From: Apricaphanius iberus
Taxonomy: Eukaryota; Chordata; Actinopteri; Cyprinodontiformes; Aphaniidae
Length of the DNA stretch: 64,000 nt
Reading direction: 5' to 3'
Assembly (NCBI GenBank): GCA_028564705.1
Contig: JAPXFQ010002470.1
Coordinates: 1-64,000 of the forward strand
This document shows positions 54,346 through 64,000 of this stretch, in pieces (the stretch's first letter is position 1; each line of letters begins with the position of its first letter). A program made the translations under genes and the position numbers. The notes below the pieces were generated by a model. That model did not search any database and was not told where the DNA came from. It worked only from the letters and a program-made list of their open reading frames with translations.

Positions 54346-57300
54346 TGGGGTCGGGCCCTTGATTCCGTTCTGTGGGACACGGTTGCCGATGTGGAGCTTA
54401 AGGGTTGGTGGTGACTGCGGGGAGGTCCTTGGGGGTGGGTCCGCTTGCGGTTCGGCGATAGGTGCCGAGACCCTCGCCTGGGGTGGGACTTTGGGGGCTT
54501 TGTGTGGTGACTCCTAGTGGCTGCATGCGGCGCCTTAGAGGGGTCGTGCTGGCGGACACGGGTTACTGGCCTGGTGCTGTGCTGCTCTGGGGGGGTCTGG
54601 GCTTGGCCCGGGGGGGGCCGCTGCCGTCGGTGCCGGCTGGGGGGGGGCTGTGGTCGGCCGGTGGTTGGCGGGCGCTGCTGCCCTTTCCATCTCCCCGGGC
54701 TGGTTCCTGTCGCTTGCTCCCCGGTGGCCGCTTGCCGCGTCCGGGCGTCGGCGAGAGGCCGTGGCGGGTGGCCGGCGTCTCCGGGCCCGATCGGCTATAT
54801 TGACACTGGACATGGCTCCTGGGTCTTGGTCTTAGCCCTCGCGGGGGTGCTGAGGTGGTGCCTGGGGCGTCTCTTATTGGCGGGGAGGCTTTTTACCATC
54901 TAGCACAGGCGCTCTTTTTAACGGGGTGCGCTTGGGACGGGAGGGGGGAGGGCGTTGAGGGTGAGGGGGGGCTAAACTCAACCTGGGTGTCTAGTGACAT
55001 GTGTTTTGTTAGCAGTGTGAACACACTGCTAACAAAATGGTGGATTGCCGGGGCCCCCATGGGGCTCGACGGTACCGCTGCCGTGGCCCCGACTGGACGT
55101 GCTGGGGCCTCCCACCCCTGGTGGATCGGGCCGAACGGGGGTGCCTATTGGAGTCAGCAGGGGAGCTGGCTCCCTGGGGTTGGCAATGGTCACCCCAGTT
55201 ATTTTCTCCCCATCCCCATGCCTCTGTCCACCTGCTCCTTCATTCTACCATTCACAAGGCCTTGGGACATGGGCACGTCACTGGGGTGCGGGATGGAGCT
55301 TCCGTCTTCGCTACCCGGTGGCGGCCTGGGTCCCGATTTTATTGAGCAACTTAGACACTACACTTGCAACATTTACAGGGAACGCACATGTAGGGACCTG
55401 GCGGTGTGGCGCCACAGGCAAGGCCCCCCCGTTGTGGGGGCCTCGCCTGTGGTGCCGGCACCCACTGGTTAAACGCATCTAGACACTGAGGGCCCGGGGG
55501 GGGAGATGGGGGTACCCGGCAGTATTCCCATGTCCCCCCCCCTCTGTTTTAAGTGCACATTAGAACAACACGCAACAACACCACATTGAGCTGGGGGAGA
55601 GAGGCTGGGGGGTCTTTCCACACCCCTGTTCGTTGGACCATCAGGGGTCGGAGCCCGGATAGAACATCACGCCGTCTGGTCGGGGTCCTGGGCTGGTGGG
55701 CTGCTCTTGCCGGTGTGGGGCCTTGGCGGTCTACTTGTCCCCGTCCTGGTGGGCAAAGGGGTCTGTCTCCTGGGTGCAGGGGCAGGGTTCTCTATTGGGG
55801 CGTCTGTCCCTGGGCCTGGGAGTATGGAGTATAGTGTACGTATGGGGGGTATGAATGAGTGTATAGCGTCCTTTTTTCGTATGTCCTGTATTTGTAAGAA
55901 TGTGTACGCATGAGAGGGAGGGTACGTATGAGTGTCTCTGTCTGTCTATGTCTACCTGTCAGGTTGGGTGTTTGGCTGCTCTCTGGCCTGATGCATCTTC
56001 TTCCCTCCCCGTCACTCCCCGTCGGTGATGGTTGCTCCTGCCCGCTGGTTGATGATGACTCTCGATGCATGGGGCTGGGGGTCCCGGTTGCGGCCCGGCT
56101 CGGTCCTGGTGCATGTCGGGCGGGTCCTGGGTGGTCCGGTGTGTCGGGCGGCCGCTGTTTCGGGCCGATGTCCTCCTTGGATTGACTGGGGCACCTCTTA
56201 TGGGGGTGCCGGGGTTGTAGAATAGGTTGGTGCCGTCCGGTGGATCGGTGGGGACCGTGCCTGGCGCCCAGTCCTCCTGCCGGTTCCAGGACTTCTGCTG
56301 GCTGGTCTGTTCACCTGGTGGGGCTGTCCGGCATTGGCTGGGCCCCTGATCCTGGCGCCCCACGTGGGGCGGGATCTGGACCCTTGAGCTGGAAGATCTG
56401 GATGTCCAGGTGCCGGCTGGGCGCGGCCTGGGGAGGGCGTACATCAGCTGTGGCTCTTGCTGTGGCTCCCTGGTGTGTGGATGTGTGGGGGCGGGCCGGG
56501 GTGTTGGCGGTGGGTATTGGTCCGGGGTGGCGGCGGCGTGTGTTGTCCGTCGGTGGGCTGCGGGTCCTCCTTGCCTGCGGCGGCGGCGGGGGGCCCTTGT
56601 CGGCTGGTCCCTGGTTGGGGCCCCGCTGGGGGGCGGGGTGCCCCTGGTCCCCGTGGCCTCCGGTTCCTGATCCGGGCCCGCCCTGGCGTAGCCGGTTACC
56701 GGCGGAGCCCGTGGGCTCGTCACTGCGATCTCTCGGGCCCCAGCATTGCGGCTGGTGGGTGCTCCCCTGGGACTTCCATCTGTTCCTCTCTTGGTGGGTG
56801 ATCGACCCTGCGCTGATCCGCCTGTGGACTCTGTACTCTGTGGGACCCTGGATGCATACATCTCTTGCCTCCTCCATGTCTGTGCCGATTCCTGTAGGAC
56901 GGATTGACGGTTCCTTACACCAGCTATCAATCACTTGCATGGGGAAACCTTATTCAGACCTGCATGCTCGCACACACATAGGTGTGGGGACATAGGTGAG
57001 GACGGACATATCTTAAGCTGAGGTTATCATCATTAGTTAGTTGTTCACAGGAGCTTACCAGAAACATTTGTATTATGTTCATTAATCAATGCTTGTGTGT
57101 AGTGAATGTATAATTCTTTGTTTATTCTACTAGATCCGAACTATTGGTTTGGTTCTGTACAGTTTGTTGTTTTTGTTTTGTATTACTGTTTCTCTGCCGT
57201 CCGGCAGAGGTGGAGGACTGGGATGTTTTCTTGTGTTCTTTGTTTGCCTCCCTGTCTTGTGTCGTCGGTTCGCCCCTCTGTTGGTCCGGTTTCTTTTCTT

Positions 57301-57517
57301 CACCTTCTTCCTTTCTCCCTTCTTGTCTCAGTTTAATGTCCATGACGTCAGGAAATTGAACCCACAGTAATCACTAATAAAGATTTTTCATACATATACA
57401 TCAAGTGGCGTACTACAGCGAAGCTGTAATACTCTGCTTGGGAAAGTAAAACTGTTGGGCTTGTACTTGGTACTCAGACACCAATTCTGAGTAGCATACT
57501 GCTAGACAGGACACGTT
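54346..57517 (+). mobile_element. L1-like 3' UTR, long and GC-rich
   Basis: About 3 kb with numerous G runs on the plus strand (e.g. near 54583, 54615, 54645, 55498). The first ~550 bases align with 42820-43410 of the old copy. AATAAA is at 57376-57381, yet the poly(A) begins at 57518. Many long frames on both strands (up to 323 codons) are stop-poor GC-rich sequence without domains. Confidence 0.88.
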
Positions 57518-57531
57518 AAAAAAAAAAAAAA

Positions 57532-57545
57532 AAAAAGTTCAAGGA
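57532..57545 (+). other. L1 target-site duplication, 3' copy
   Basis: 'aaaaagttcaagga', identical to 50452-50465. Its first As merge with the poly(A). Confidence 0.88.
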
Positions 57546-58662
57546 GTATGAAAAGTTTTGCAAAGTAGTATATACTTACAATGGATGTGATGTAAAGCAA
57601 GCGTTTGGTAAAATTAATAAAAATGTATATCTTTACATGTTTATAACTGTAAATACAACATTACATCAAATATATTAGGAGCAGAAAAGAGTTCCTGAGG
57701 AGAAAAATTATTTCTCCTTTCCAGCATATAAATCTGGACACCTTATCTCTGACTGATCCCCCAAAACCCTCAGCCCTTTCCAGCTCCACAGAGGAACCAC
57801 ATGCATTATGTATCACCATCCAGACCTATTTTTGAGCAGAAAGGCAGAAAATAGAGAAACACGAAGCTTCTCTGGCTCTAGCAATCAGTCCCACTGTTTC
57901 AAATGTTTCTCTGGTAAACAAGGTCTTGTGCCTACCATGCGGAATTATCAAGAGAAATACATGAAATATTTAGCACTGTCATCCCCTTTCCTCCCTCTTT
58001 GCTTTTCAGCTCAAACTTGCTGCAAGGTAAAAAGTATAAAAAAATGCACAGGCCTGAAGTAGGTTTTATGATCATCTGGAATGTTTTTAGTTTTGTAAGT
58101 AGGGGGAAAAGGACCATGCAGATTTCATCACTATGCCCCTCAGGGAAAAGGATTCCACCTGCAGAGTAGGAGGATGAGATTTGATTTTCAGTGAGAAGAC
58201 CCGGTGAGAAGACCTGGGCTTAGACTTGCCAAGGCCAAGTCAAACCGCAGAGGCAGAATGGTGAGGCTTTTAGGTTACAAATGAACAAACGACCATGTGC
58301 AAAAGTAGACACATGCATACATTTATTTATTTTATTTTAGGCTCAACACGTTTGCAGTTTTACCCCTGTCAATTTCTCCAAAACAGCACACATGTACAGT
58401 TCCCATTTTTGACTATGACACGGAGCACACCTCCACAGGTACCTTGCTATAAGAATGTTTTTGACACCTTAAAAGGTTCCTTCTATTGACATTCAGGCAG
58501 GCAAACCAGCAGACCTGTTATTTTCTACTCAATGAAAGACTGCACACCATTTGTGAGTGTGCAGAAACCATAAAAATGGACTGGCACTCACCCAGCTTAT
58601 ATCCCCTCAATGGGAAACTGTAAAACCCCTTCCAGCAGGATTTTTTCATTTCTGCATATTTA

Positions 58663-58663
<1 letters not shown>
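57546..58663. other. Unassigned spacer
   Basis: No recognised repeat, RNA gene or coding motif. The frame at 57808-58062 has no domain. Confidence 0.5.
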
Positions 58664-58696
<33 letters not shown>

Positions 58697-58701
58697 TGTG
58701 T
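58664..58701. repeat. (TG)n microsatellite
   Basis: About 16 TG/GT units, interrupted once by 'tc' at ~58695. Confidence 0.95.
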
Positions 58702-59019
58702 GAAGACATACAGAATCATTGAAAAGTGATCTTGTATGTGGTTAGTTTTACAATCTTTATGTTACAACAAGGTTGACAGTCATAATTCATTAATCTGGGG
58801 AAAGTGAGGGGATCTTTTTTTCAGAATTAAAAAAGTAAACTGAATTCTGAAAGTTTTATTATTCGATTCTTGGGTTGGGGGGCTGTGTCAAGCTTTGGTT
58901 AAATGAGGACCCAAATGCAAATGCAGTGCGTTTTGATATAATGTTTAAAAATAAAGTTTGAAACAGAGACTTTGCACACACTGAAAAAAAAAATGCAGTT
59001 CTAATTTAACAGAGCAGAA
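58702..59019. other. Unassigned spacer
   Basis: Nothing identified. Confidence 0.5.
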
Positions 59020-60545
59020 TGTTTTCTGGACAATGGTTTCGGATTTGGAGGTGCTGATTCTCATTCCAGCTGCCTGCAAACTGTTCTACATCATCTGCTA
59101 AAAGCAGAGACCTGATCCTATGGTCACTAAAATGGTTTATCTCAACACGTTGCGAGTTCCTCTAAATCCTGTTTATAAAAGTTATGAGCAGAATCTGTGA
59201 CAAAGGGCAACCTCTGTGGATTCAACTCTCCAACTATCTTCCAGGACCCTGCTTAAGGTGTAGGGCCTCTCCAGTGTTCCATAGCCAGGAAAAAAACACA
59301 TTGATTTTACTAGATCTAAAGTTTCACTATCCATCGGACCCTCCTCTCAGAACCCCCGAGTAGAGTTTACCAGGGAGGCTCAGAAGTGTGATTTCCCCTA
59401 TAGTTTGAACACACTCTGTGGTCCCTTTTTTGAAATAGGGTGACCACCTTTTTCTGCCAATACAGAGAAACCGCCCTTGATGTCCATGTAATATTGCAGA
59501 GCCATGTTAACAAACACAAGCCTACAACATCCAGAGCCTTGAGGAACTGTGGGAAAATCCCATCCACCTCTGTGGCCCTGACACAGAGGATGTTTTTAAC
59601 CACCTTGGTGACCTCAGCACCAGAGATTGGAGAACCCAACCCAAAGTCCTCAGACTCTGCTTCCAGATTGGAAGGCGTCCCGTTGGGATTGAGGAGATCA
59701 TTGAGGTATTCCGTCCACTGACTCTCAGTACACAGCACACCGTCCCCACTTTAAACAATGTTTATGGCGCACTGCTTCTCTTCCTGAGACGCAATACATC
59801 TTAGAGGTTAATCACCACTAAGGCAGAGGGAGGCCCTCTCATTCACCTTGTTAAGCTTAAATTTACAGGTGTCAAGATGGAGGGCAACAAGTATGACACC
59901 ACTGCTCTTCACCTCTAAACAGTATAATATCTAAGTGGTGGCAACTCCAGAGCGGAATAGAGTCCCTCCTGAGGAGACTGATTCCCGAGCCAGAGCCTTG
60001 GCTCGAGGCGAGTCTGGCAATGTCCAGTCTGAACCTCTCACCCTTGCTCACCAGCTGCGGCTCCTTCCCCAACAGAGAGATAATGTTTAACGTCCTAAGA
60101 GGTAGCTTCTGCAGCCAAGGGTCGGACAACTATGGTCCCCGTCATCGGCCATCGCCAATCTCACATAACTTCTGAACCCTGTACCCCAACAGACCGTGAG
60201 CCCATGGAAAAGGGAGCCTGTGCCACCTCTTTGGCTGAACCTGGCTGGGCACGTAAGTTAAAGCCCAGCCACCATGCACTTGACAACATGCCCCACCTCC
60301 AAGCCTGGCTCCAGAGGGGAGCCTGGGTAACCTACATCCAGGCCAGTGAACCCTGCGTCCATTTGTCTTATTGATCATCATGGGTTTTTTTGAGCTCTGC
60401 TCTGTCTGATCCCTCACTTAGGACCTGTTTGTCATGGGTGACCATACCAGGGGCAAAAAGCCACAGAGACAACCGCTCCTGGAGTCATTGGGACACTCAA
60501 GCCCCTCCACCACGATAAGATAGCAGCCCAGGGAGAGGTAGATAA
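59020..60545 (-). pseudogene. Antisense LINE fragment: 5' UTR, endonuclease start and RT pieces
   Basis: Read on the minus strand, it begins near 60545 with a 5' leader ('gctgctatcttatcgtggtggagggg') known from an abundant fish LINE. The endonuclease start is at about 60080-59930 ('ISLLGKEPQLVSKGERFRLDI', 'GSGSGISLLRRDSI'). The RT start is at 59738-59367 ('WTEYLNDLLNPNGTPSNLEAE', 'VVKNILCVRATEVDGIFPQFLKAL', 'VCSNYRG'). Broken RT blocks follow at ~59205-59085 (a 'GCPLSQILLITFINRI' stretch and 'SLLLADDV', the catalytic motif), ending with 'LQAAGMRISTSKSETIV' at 59075-59028. Large parts between are deleted, and several stops interrupt. It is a different family from the L1-like copies; I leave the clade open. 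Confidence 0.8.
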
Positions 60546-60880
60546 TTCAATTCAGTTTATTTATACGGTGCCAATTTACCACAGCGGCACTTTACAGCAA
60601 AAGTAATTTCAATACAATTATACAAGCATTCCAATCAGTTAAAAAACTTTTCTATTTTAGGAATCCCAGCAGAATGGTTCGAGTCACTGATGTGAGATTG
60701 GGCCCCATTGACAGACTTTACAACCACAGCAATCCTCTCTGCAATCCCCAATCCTGAGCAAGAATTCAGCGACCGGGAGAGTAAAAACTCCCCATTAAAC
60801 GGGAAGAATCCTCCAGCATAACCTGACCCAATTAAGAGTTGATAAAAGTTTTGGAATCCAAAGGAATAAAAGTCCAATTA
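60546..60880 (+). repeat. Fish interspersed repeat ('aattcaattcagtttattta'), copy 1
   Basis: It has the same block order as 62196-62585: 'aattcaatt...tttattta', 'ggcactttacagcaaaag', 'tacaagcattccaatcagtta', 'gaatcccagcag', 'aaaaactccccattaaacgggaagaatcctcc'. Confidence 0.8.
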
Positions 60881-61690
60881 TTGATTTTATTTGAAGCCGA
60901 TTTATGAACCTTTTAAAGGTCTTATTTACGGGTGTTTTTATTACTGTTTCAATTTTCTCTGGTTTGAAAGAATGTCATCATAGTCAGTTTGAGTGAAAAA
61001 AAAACCTTCCACTCCTTTTTCTTAGTGTTTTCCATTCAAGCACAGCTTGGGGCTTGTTCATTAAGATTAAGGAGATACACATTTATTTACACTGACTGGC
61101 TAACTGCAACACAAATCTTACACTCTCTCAGTTTACTAAAATAATAAAAGTGTAATGTGAAACACAAATTATCACTGGGTGGACGTGGTCACAGATATTA
61201 ACGTGCAAGCTGAGGGATTACATTACATTATCATGGCGCAATTTAACAATACTTAAAAAGTTGTTGGCCTCCAATAGATACAACTGTTTGGCTAAATTTA
61301 GTCCTGAGGCATTGTACATTACAGGCTTCTCTGGTTATTGCCCAAGTGTACTCTGTTATTAGTTTTTTTATGTATAAAGTTCTACAATGGTGGGGGCGCA
61401 AACTCACTTGATAGCTGTTAAGTTCTAATATATAAAACTTACCTAAAATATTTATATAATAAAAACATATAAGCTTCCAGTCTAGAATGTTCAGTTTGTT
61501 CCTGAAGATCAATTTGATAGGTTTAAAGATACTTCCTGTTGCATTTTTTGCATTTTGGCATTCCCCCCTGCTGTAGTCTGAGACCCTTTCATTAGTTTGA
61601 AAGCTTATTTTGTAAATTGACAACAACTTTCCACAACTGTCATGTTTTTAAGCATTAAAAGTTTCCATTTAGGTTTTTTCCACTAACACT
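60881..61690. other. Unassigned spacer
   Basis: AT-rich, with no motif or repeat identified. The minus-strand frame 61243-61626 has no recognisable domain. Confidence 0.45.
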
Positions 61691-62002
61691 TTGCATCGTC
61701 TTTGTCAGATACGTGACCAACCTAGCACCAATACCCCCTGGCACCGTCTTGAGTGTAAGCGTCTCACTTTGCTACGGGAAGCAGCAGTAAATCTACTGAA
61801 GAAGCCAGAGATGAAGAAGCACACTTTAGTCTCAAGCATGGATCAAAAGAAGGACGAACCCATCCCTAGCAGGTATAAACTTGTTAGGGAGGCTAGGGAT
61901 AGATTTTTTCAGAAATTGTCTACAAACGACAATGATCTCTACAACCTCATAGAAAATGACTGGAGCTCAGACATTTCATTACTACCTCCAACTATTGCAT
62001 AG
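61691..62002 (+). other. Uncharacterised 103-codon open frame, exon-like
   Basis: The frame has protein-like composition: 'TPWHRLECKRLTLLREAAVNLL', then a basic stretch ('KKPEMKKHTL') and a charged C-terminus ('YKLVREARDRFFQKLSTND', 'LYNLIENDWSSDISLLPPT'). The sequence 'tttgcatcgtctttgtcag' at 61690-61708 resembles a splice acceptor, so the true coding part may begin at 61709. I recognise no family. It could be the last exon of a host or transposon gene, or a gene remnant. No partner exon is visible in the window. Confidence 0.35.
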
Positions 62003-62195
62003 GACATAACAAACTATCTTGTGTATTGGATCAGCGCATACACATGTCAACAGTTCAAAAATTACAAGTCACAAAAGGCATACAAACAATTCACACATAG
62101 CTGGGGACAAGATCAGCTCACATTTAGACTGCAACAACACTGTTTTCTCAGCCAAGGTAAGATAGGCTTGGTTAAAGTTGTTGTTTTATAGTTGG

Positions 62196-62585
62196 ACTTC
62201 AATTCAATTCACTTTTATTTATATACCGCCAATTCACAACAAATGTCATCTCAAGGCACTTTACAACAAAAGTCATTTCAATACAATTATACAAACATTC
62301 CAATCAGTTAAAAGTTTTCTATTTAAGGAATCCCAGCAGATTGCGATTAGTCATCGACGTGAAGTTGTACCCGGATCATGAAGATTCCAACCACAGCTAT
62401 TCCTCAGCAATCCCTCATACTGAGCAAGCATGTAGCGACAGTGGAGAGGGAAAAACTCCCCTTTAACAGGAAGAAACCTCCAGCAGAACCTAGCTCAGTA
62501 CAAGCGGTCATCTGCCACGACCATCTGGGGGATCTGAGAAGACAGAAGAGACAGCATGGAGGATTGAAACTTTTCCCTTTCTGAG
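62196..62585 (+). repeat. Fish interspersed repeat ('aattcaattcacttttattta'), copy 2
   Basis: It is longer and better kept than copy 1: 'tttatatacc gccaattcacaac', 'ctcaaggcactttacaac', 'gtagcgacagtggagaggg', 'aacaggaagaaacctccagcagaacc'. Its open frame at 62378-62584 is part of the repeat. Confidence 0.85.
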
Positions 62586-64000
62586 ACAGGTGCTAGTCAC
62601 TACATGACACCAAAACTAACCAAGCGCAGGCAACTGGATAGGTAAAAGGATTTTTTCCAGGATTATAAACTCCACACACAAAGTGATAAACGCTTCCGTT
62701 GTTGTTTATACACTCAACTATCTCATCGTGCAATGCGGCTACAGCATCCGATACGTCGTCTGACCAAGAACATTTGCCTGTAAATGGTGGAGGAACTTGG
62801 GTAAGTGCAAGGTCATTACAGTACTAGATAACAGCTTTTAATTGATCATTTTATGCTAAATATCTTTCTCATCTTACTTACTTTTGTACTTGTACAAACA
62901 ATGGGTAATGTGCATGTATGGCAATATCCTTTATTAGTAAGTAACCTGTTACAAGTACACATTCAGTCAGTAAAGTCCTACATTCCGAATGCTGCTGATG
63001 GCCACGGTGGGCAACAGAAGAGAAACAGAACCTCCTATCCTATTCCTTGGCTAGCAGAGGAAAGCACGTGTTTCTGGAGAAACTTGCTTCAAGGAAGCCA
63101 AAGACTGCCGACACCAGGTGAATCCTAAATATTGACAAACAAAGATGTTGTTTATCCCCAGACCCCGATGAACCCCCTCTGAGTTTCAGGCTGCCGACCG
63201 CTGAGAAACAGAGCCACATGGGTTGGAGGACCTATGCAGCCTGAACCGCATGCCTGAACCGGACAGAGGCCGCATTCCTTCGTGCCAGAGGACACATCAA
63301 GCCGCCGACACAGGACTGATAAGAGTTGCCGTGAGTGTCGGGGCCAGCCGTCACACAGCTGAACCCAGAAAGGAGGGAAACGGCGTCCCGATTGGAGGCT
63401 CCAGGAGCTACCAGCCTGCTAAGTAGCTTAGCAACCCTTTGTTAGCCTGCTGGGCTAACTTCGTTTGAGCCCCTTCACCCATCCACGACGGAGAACGGTT
63501 GGAGAGATAATTGTTCTATAAGGTCTGTTTGAGCAGAGGCAAATTATTTAGGACAACTAATTTTAAAGGTGTTTCCTCATTATTTTATTAACTTTTTAAG
63601 TTTGTTCTGCTTTTTTTGGTAAACCAGGCCTCGGCCTGAAGTTTAATCAGTGCTTTTTAAAAGCCTTTTCCCAACAAAGAGTCATGTTAAATCCTGTAAT
63701 TTGAACAACACAATCAGACAGAAGTTCTTCCTTTTTGTTTAATGTTTAATAAATGTATTTGAGCCACTCTAAACACCCCCCGTGCGTCGCAGAGAGCTAC
63801 AGCTAAGGAAGTCCACGTGTCGATTACACCAGCTTTTCCTAAGCGAGGATCGCTATTAATGGTTCAAACAAAACTTGATTTAAAAATAGATTGTTTAAGA
63901 ACAGAAACCACTCTCAATAGCCGTGTGTGATCTCTCCTTATTTGATCAAAATATGGGAATTGGGTTGTTTTACTGTCGTGATCAAGCCATAAATTAAGTA
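62586..64000. other. Unassigned right edge, possibly LTR-derived
   Basis: A GC-richer block (63120-63500) is followed by 'tgtttaatgtttaataaatgtatttgagcc' (~63740-63765) and 'ccccccgtgcgtcgcag'. A polyadenylation signal with a short downstream stretch could belong to an LTR R/U5 region, but no LTR partner or ends are visible. Two small frames (62853-63128, 63223-63426) have no recognised domain. Confidence 0.3.

Larger units (their letters stand above)
50466..57531 (+). mobile_element. L1-like LINE, 7.07 kb, with poly(A) and target duplication
   Basis: It runs from the first base after the 5' target duplication to an A-run (57518-57536). It contains ~230 bases of 5' sequence, ORF2 and a 3-kb GC-rich 3' UTR. 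No ORF1 is visible, so the copy is probably 5'-truncated. The near-intact ORF2 and exact 14-bp duplication mark it as the youngest LINE in the window. Confidence 0.92.

Noticed and set aside
54462..56995. Many long open frames (up to 323 codons) on both strands
   Set aside because: They overlap in several frames on both strands of a GC-rich L1 3' UTR, where stops are rare. They are Pro/Arg/Gly-rich and carry no domain.

Overview
The window looks like a gene-poor, repeat-dense stretch of a teleost fish genome. The evidence is a vertebrate-type mix of transposable elements: a Ty3/Gypsy element, non-coding LTR elements, L1-like, L2/CR1-like and other LINEs, tRNA-headed SINEs typical of fish, and short hAT elements. 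There is AT-rich spacer and no bacterial gene organisation. The species cannot be named from the sequence. I see no convincing complete host gene. The best candidates for anything gene-like outside transposon proteins are a small two-exon model near 36.0-36.6 kb and an orphan reading frame near 61.7-62.0 kb.

Region 1 (1-25.4 kb) is a three-level nest of LTR elements, all on the minus strand. The outer layer is an old LTR element without coding capacity (element B), seen as LTR + polypurine tract + internal part at 2622-5082 and internal part + LTR at 23917-25406. A degraded Ty3/Gypsy element (5083-23916) separates its two halves. It has a tRNA-Arg-type primer site, a Gag whose N-terminus resembles the PNMA family, a zinc knuckle, and broken protease, RT, RNase H and integrase frames. 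Into its gag is inserted a young, 8.8-kb LTR element (element A, 13027-21815). Element A has near-identical LTRs, a 4-bp target duplication, a tRNA-Trp-type primer site and a polypurine tract, but no gag or pol. A and B share internal blocks at both ends and so look like relatives. Ahead of the nest lie an LTR fragment, a SINE and an L2/CR1-like LINE fragment.

Region 2 (25.4-34.7 kb) holds a LINE that keeps ORF1 (three CCHC knuckles) and a (GAA)n 3' tail but shows no ORF2. It is split by a 1.5-kb insertion containing a 148-bp direct repeat and a SINE. Two non-autonomous hAT elements with 8-bp target duplications follow, with a split SINE and an LTR-like segment.

Region 3 (34.7-38.9 kb) is a foldback-like element. 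Its long inverted arms are built of degenerate ~50-bp tandem units. Between the arms is a possible mini-gene with CCAAT and TATA motifs, consensus splice sites, a strong start context and an AATAAA.

Region 4 (39.4-57.5 kb) is dominated by L1-like elements on the plus strand: an old 3' fragment split by a hAT element, a third copy scattered around an insertion cluster, and a 7.07-kb copy (50466-57531) with a 14-bp target duplication and poly(A). This last copy has an almost intact endonuclease/RT ORF2 and a 3-kb GC-rich 3' UTR. The insertion cluster holds an LTR, a broken IS630/Tc1-like transposase and an antisense LINE RT fragment.

Region 5 (57.5-64 kb) is mostly unassigned spacer with a TG microsatellite, an antisense LINE fragment (59020-60545), two copies of another fish interspersed repeat, an uncharacterised 103-codon frame and unassigned sequence at the right edge.
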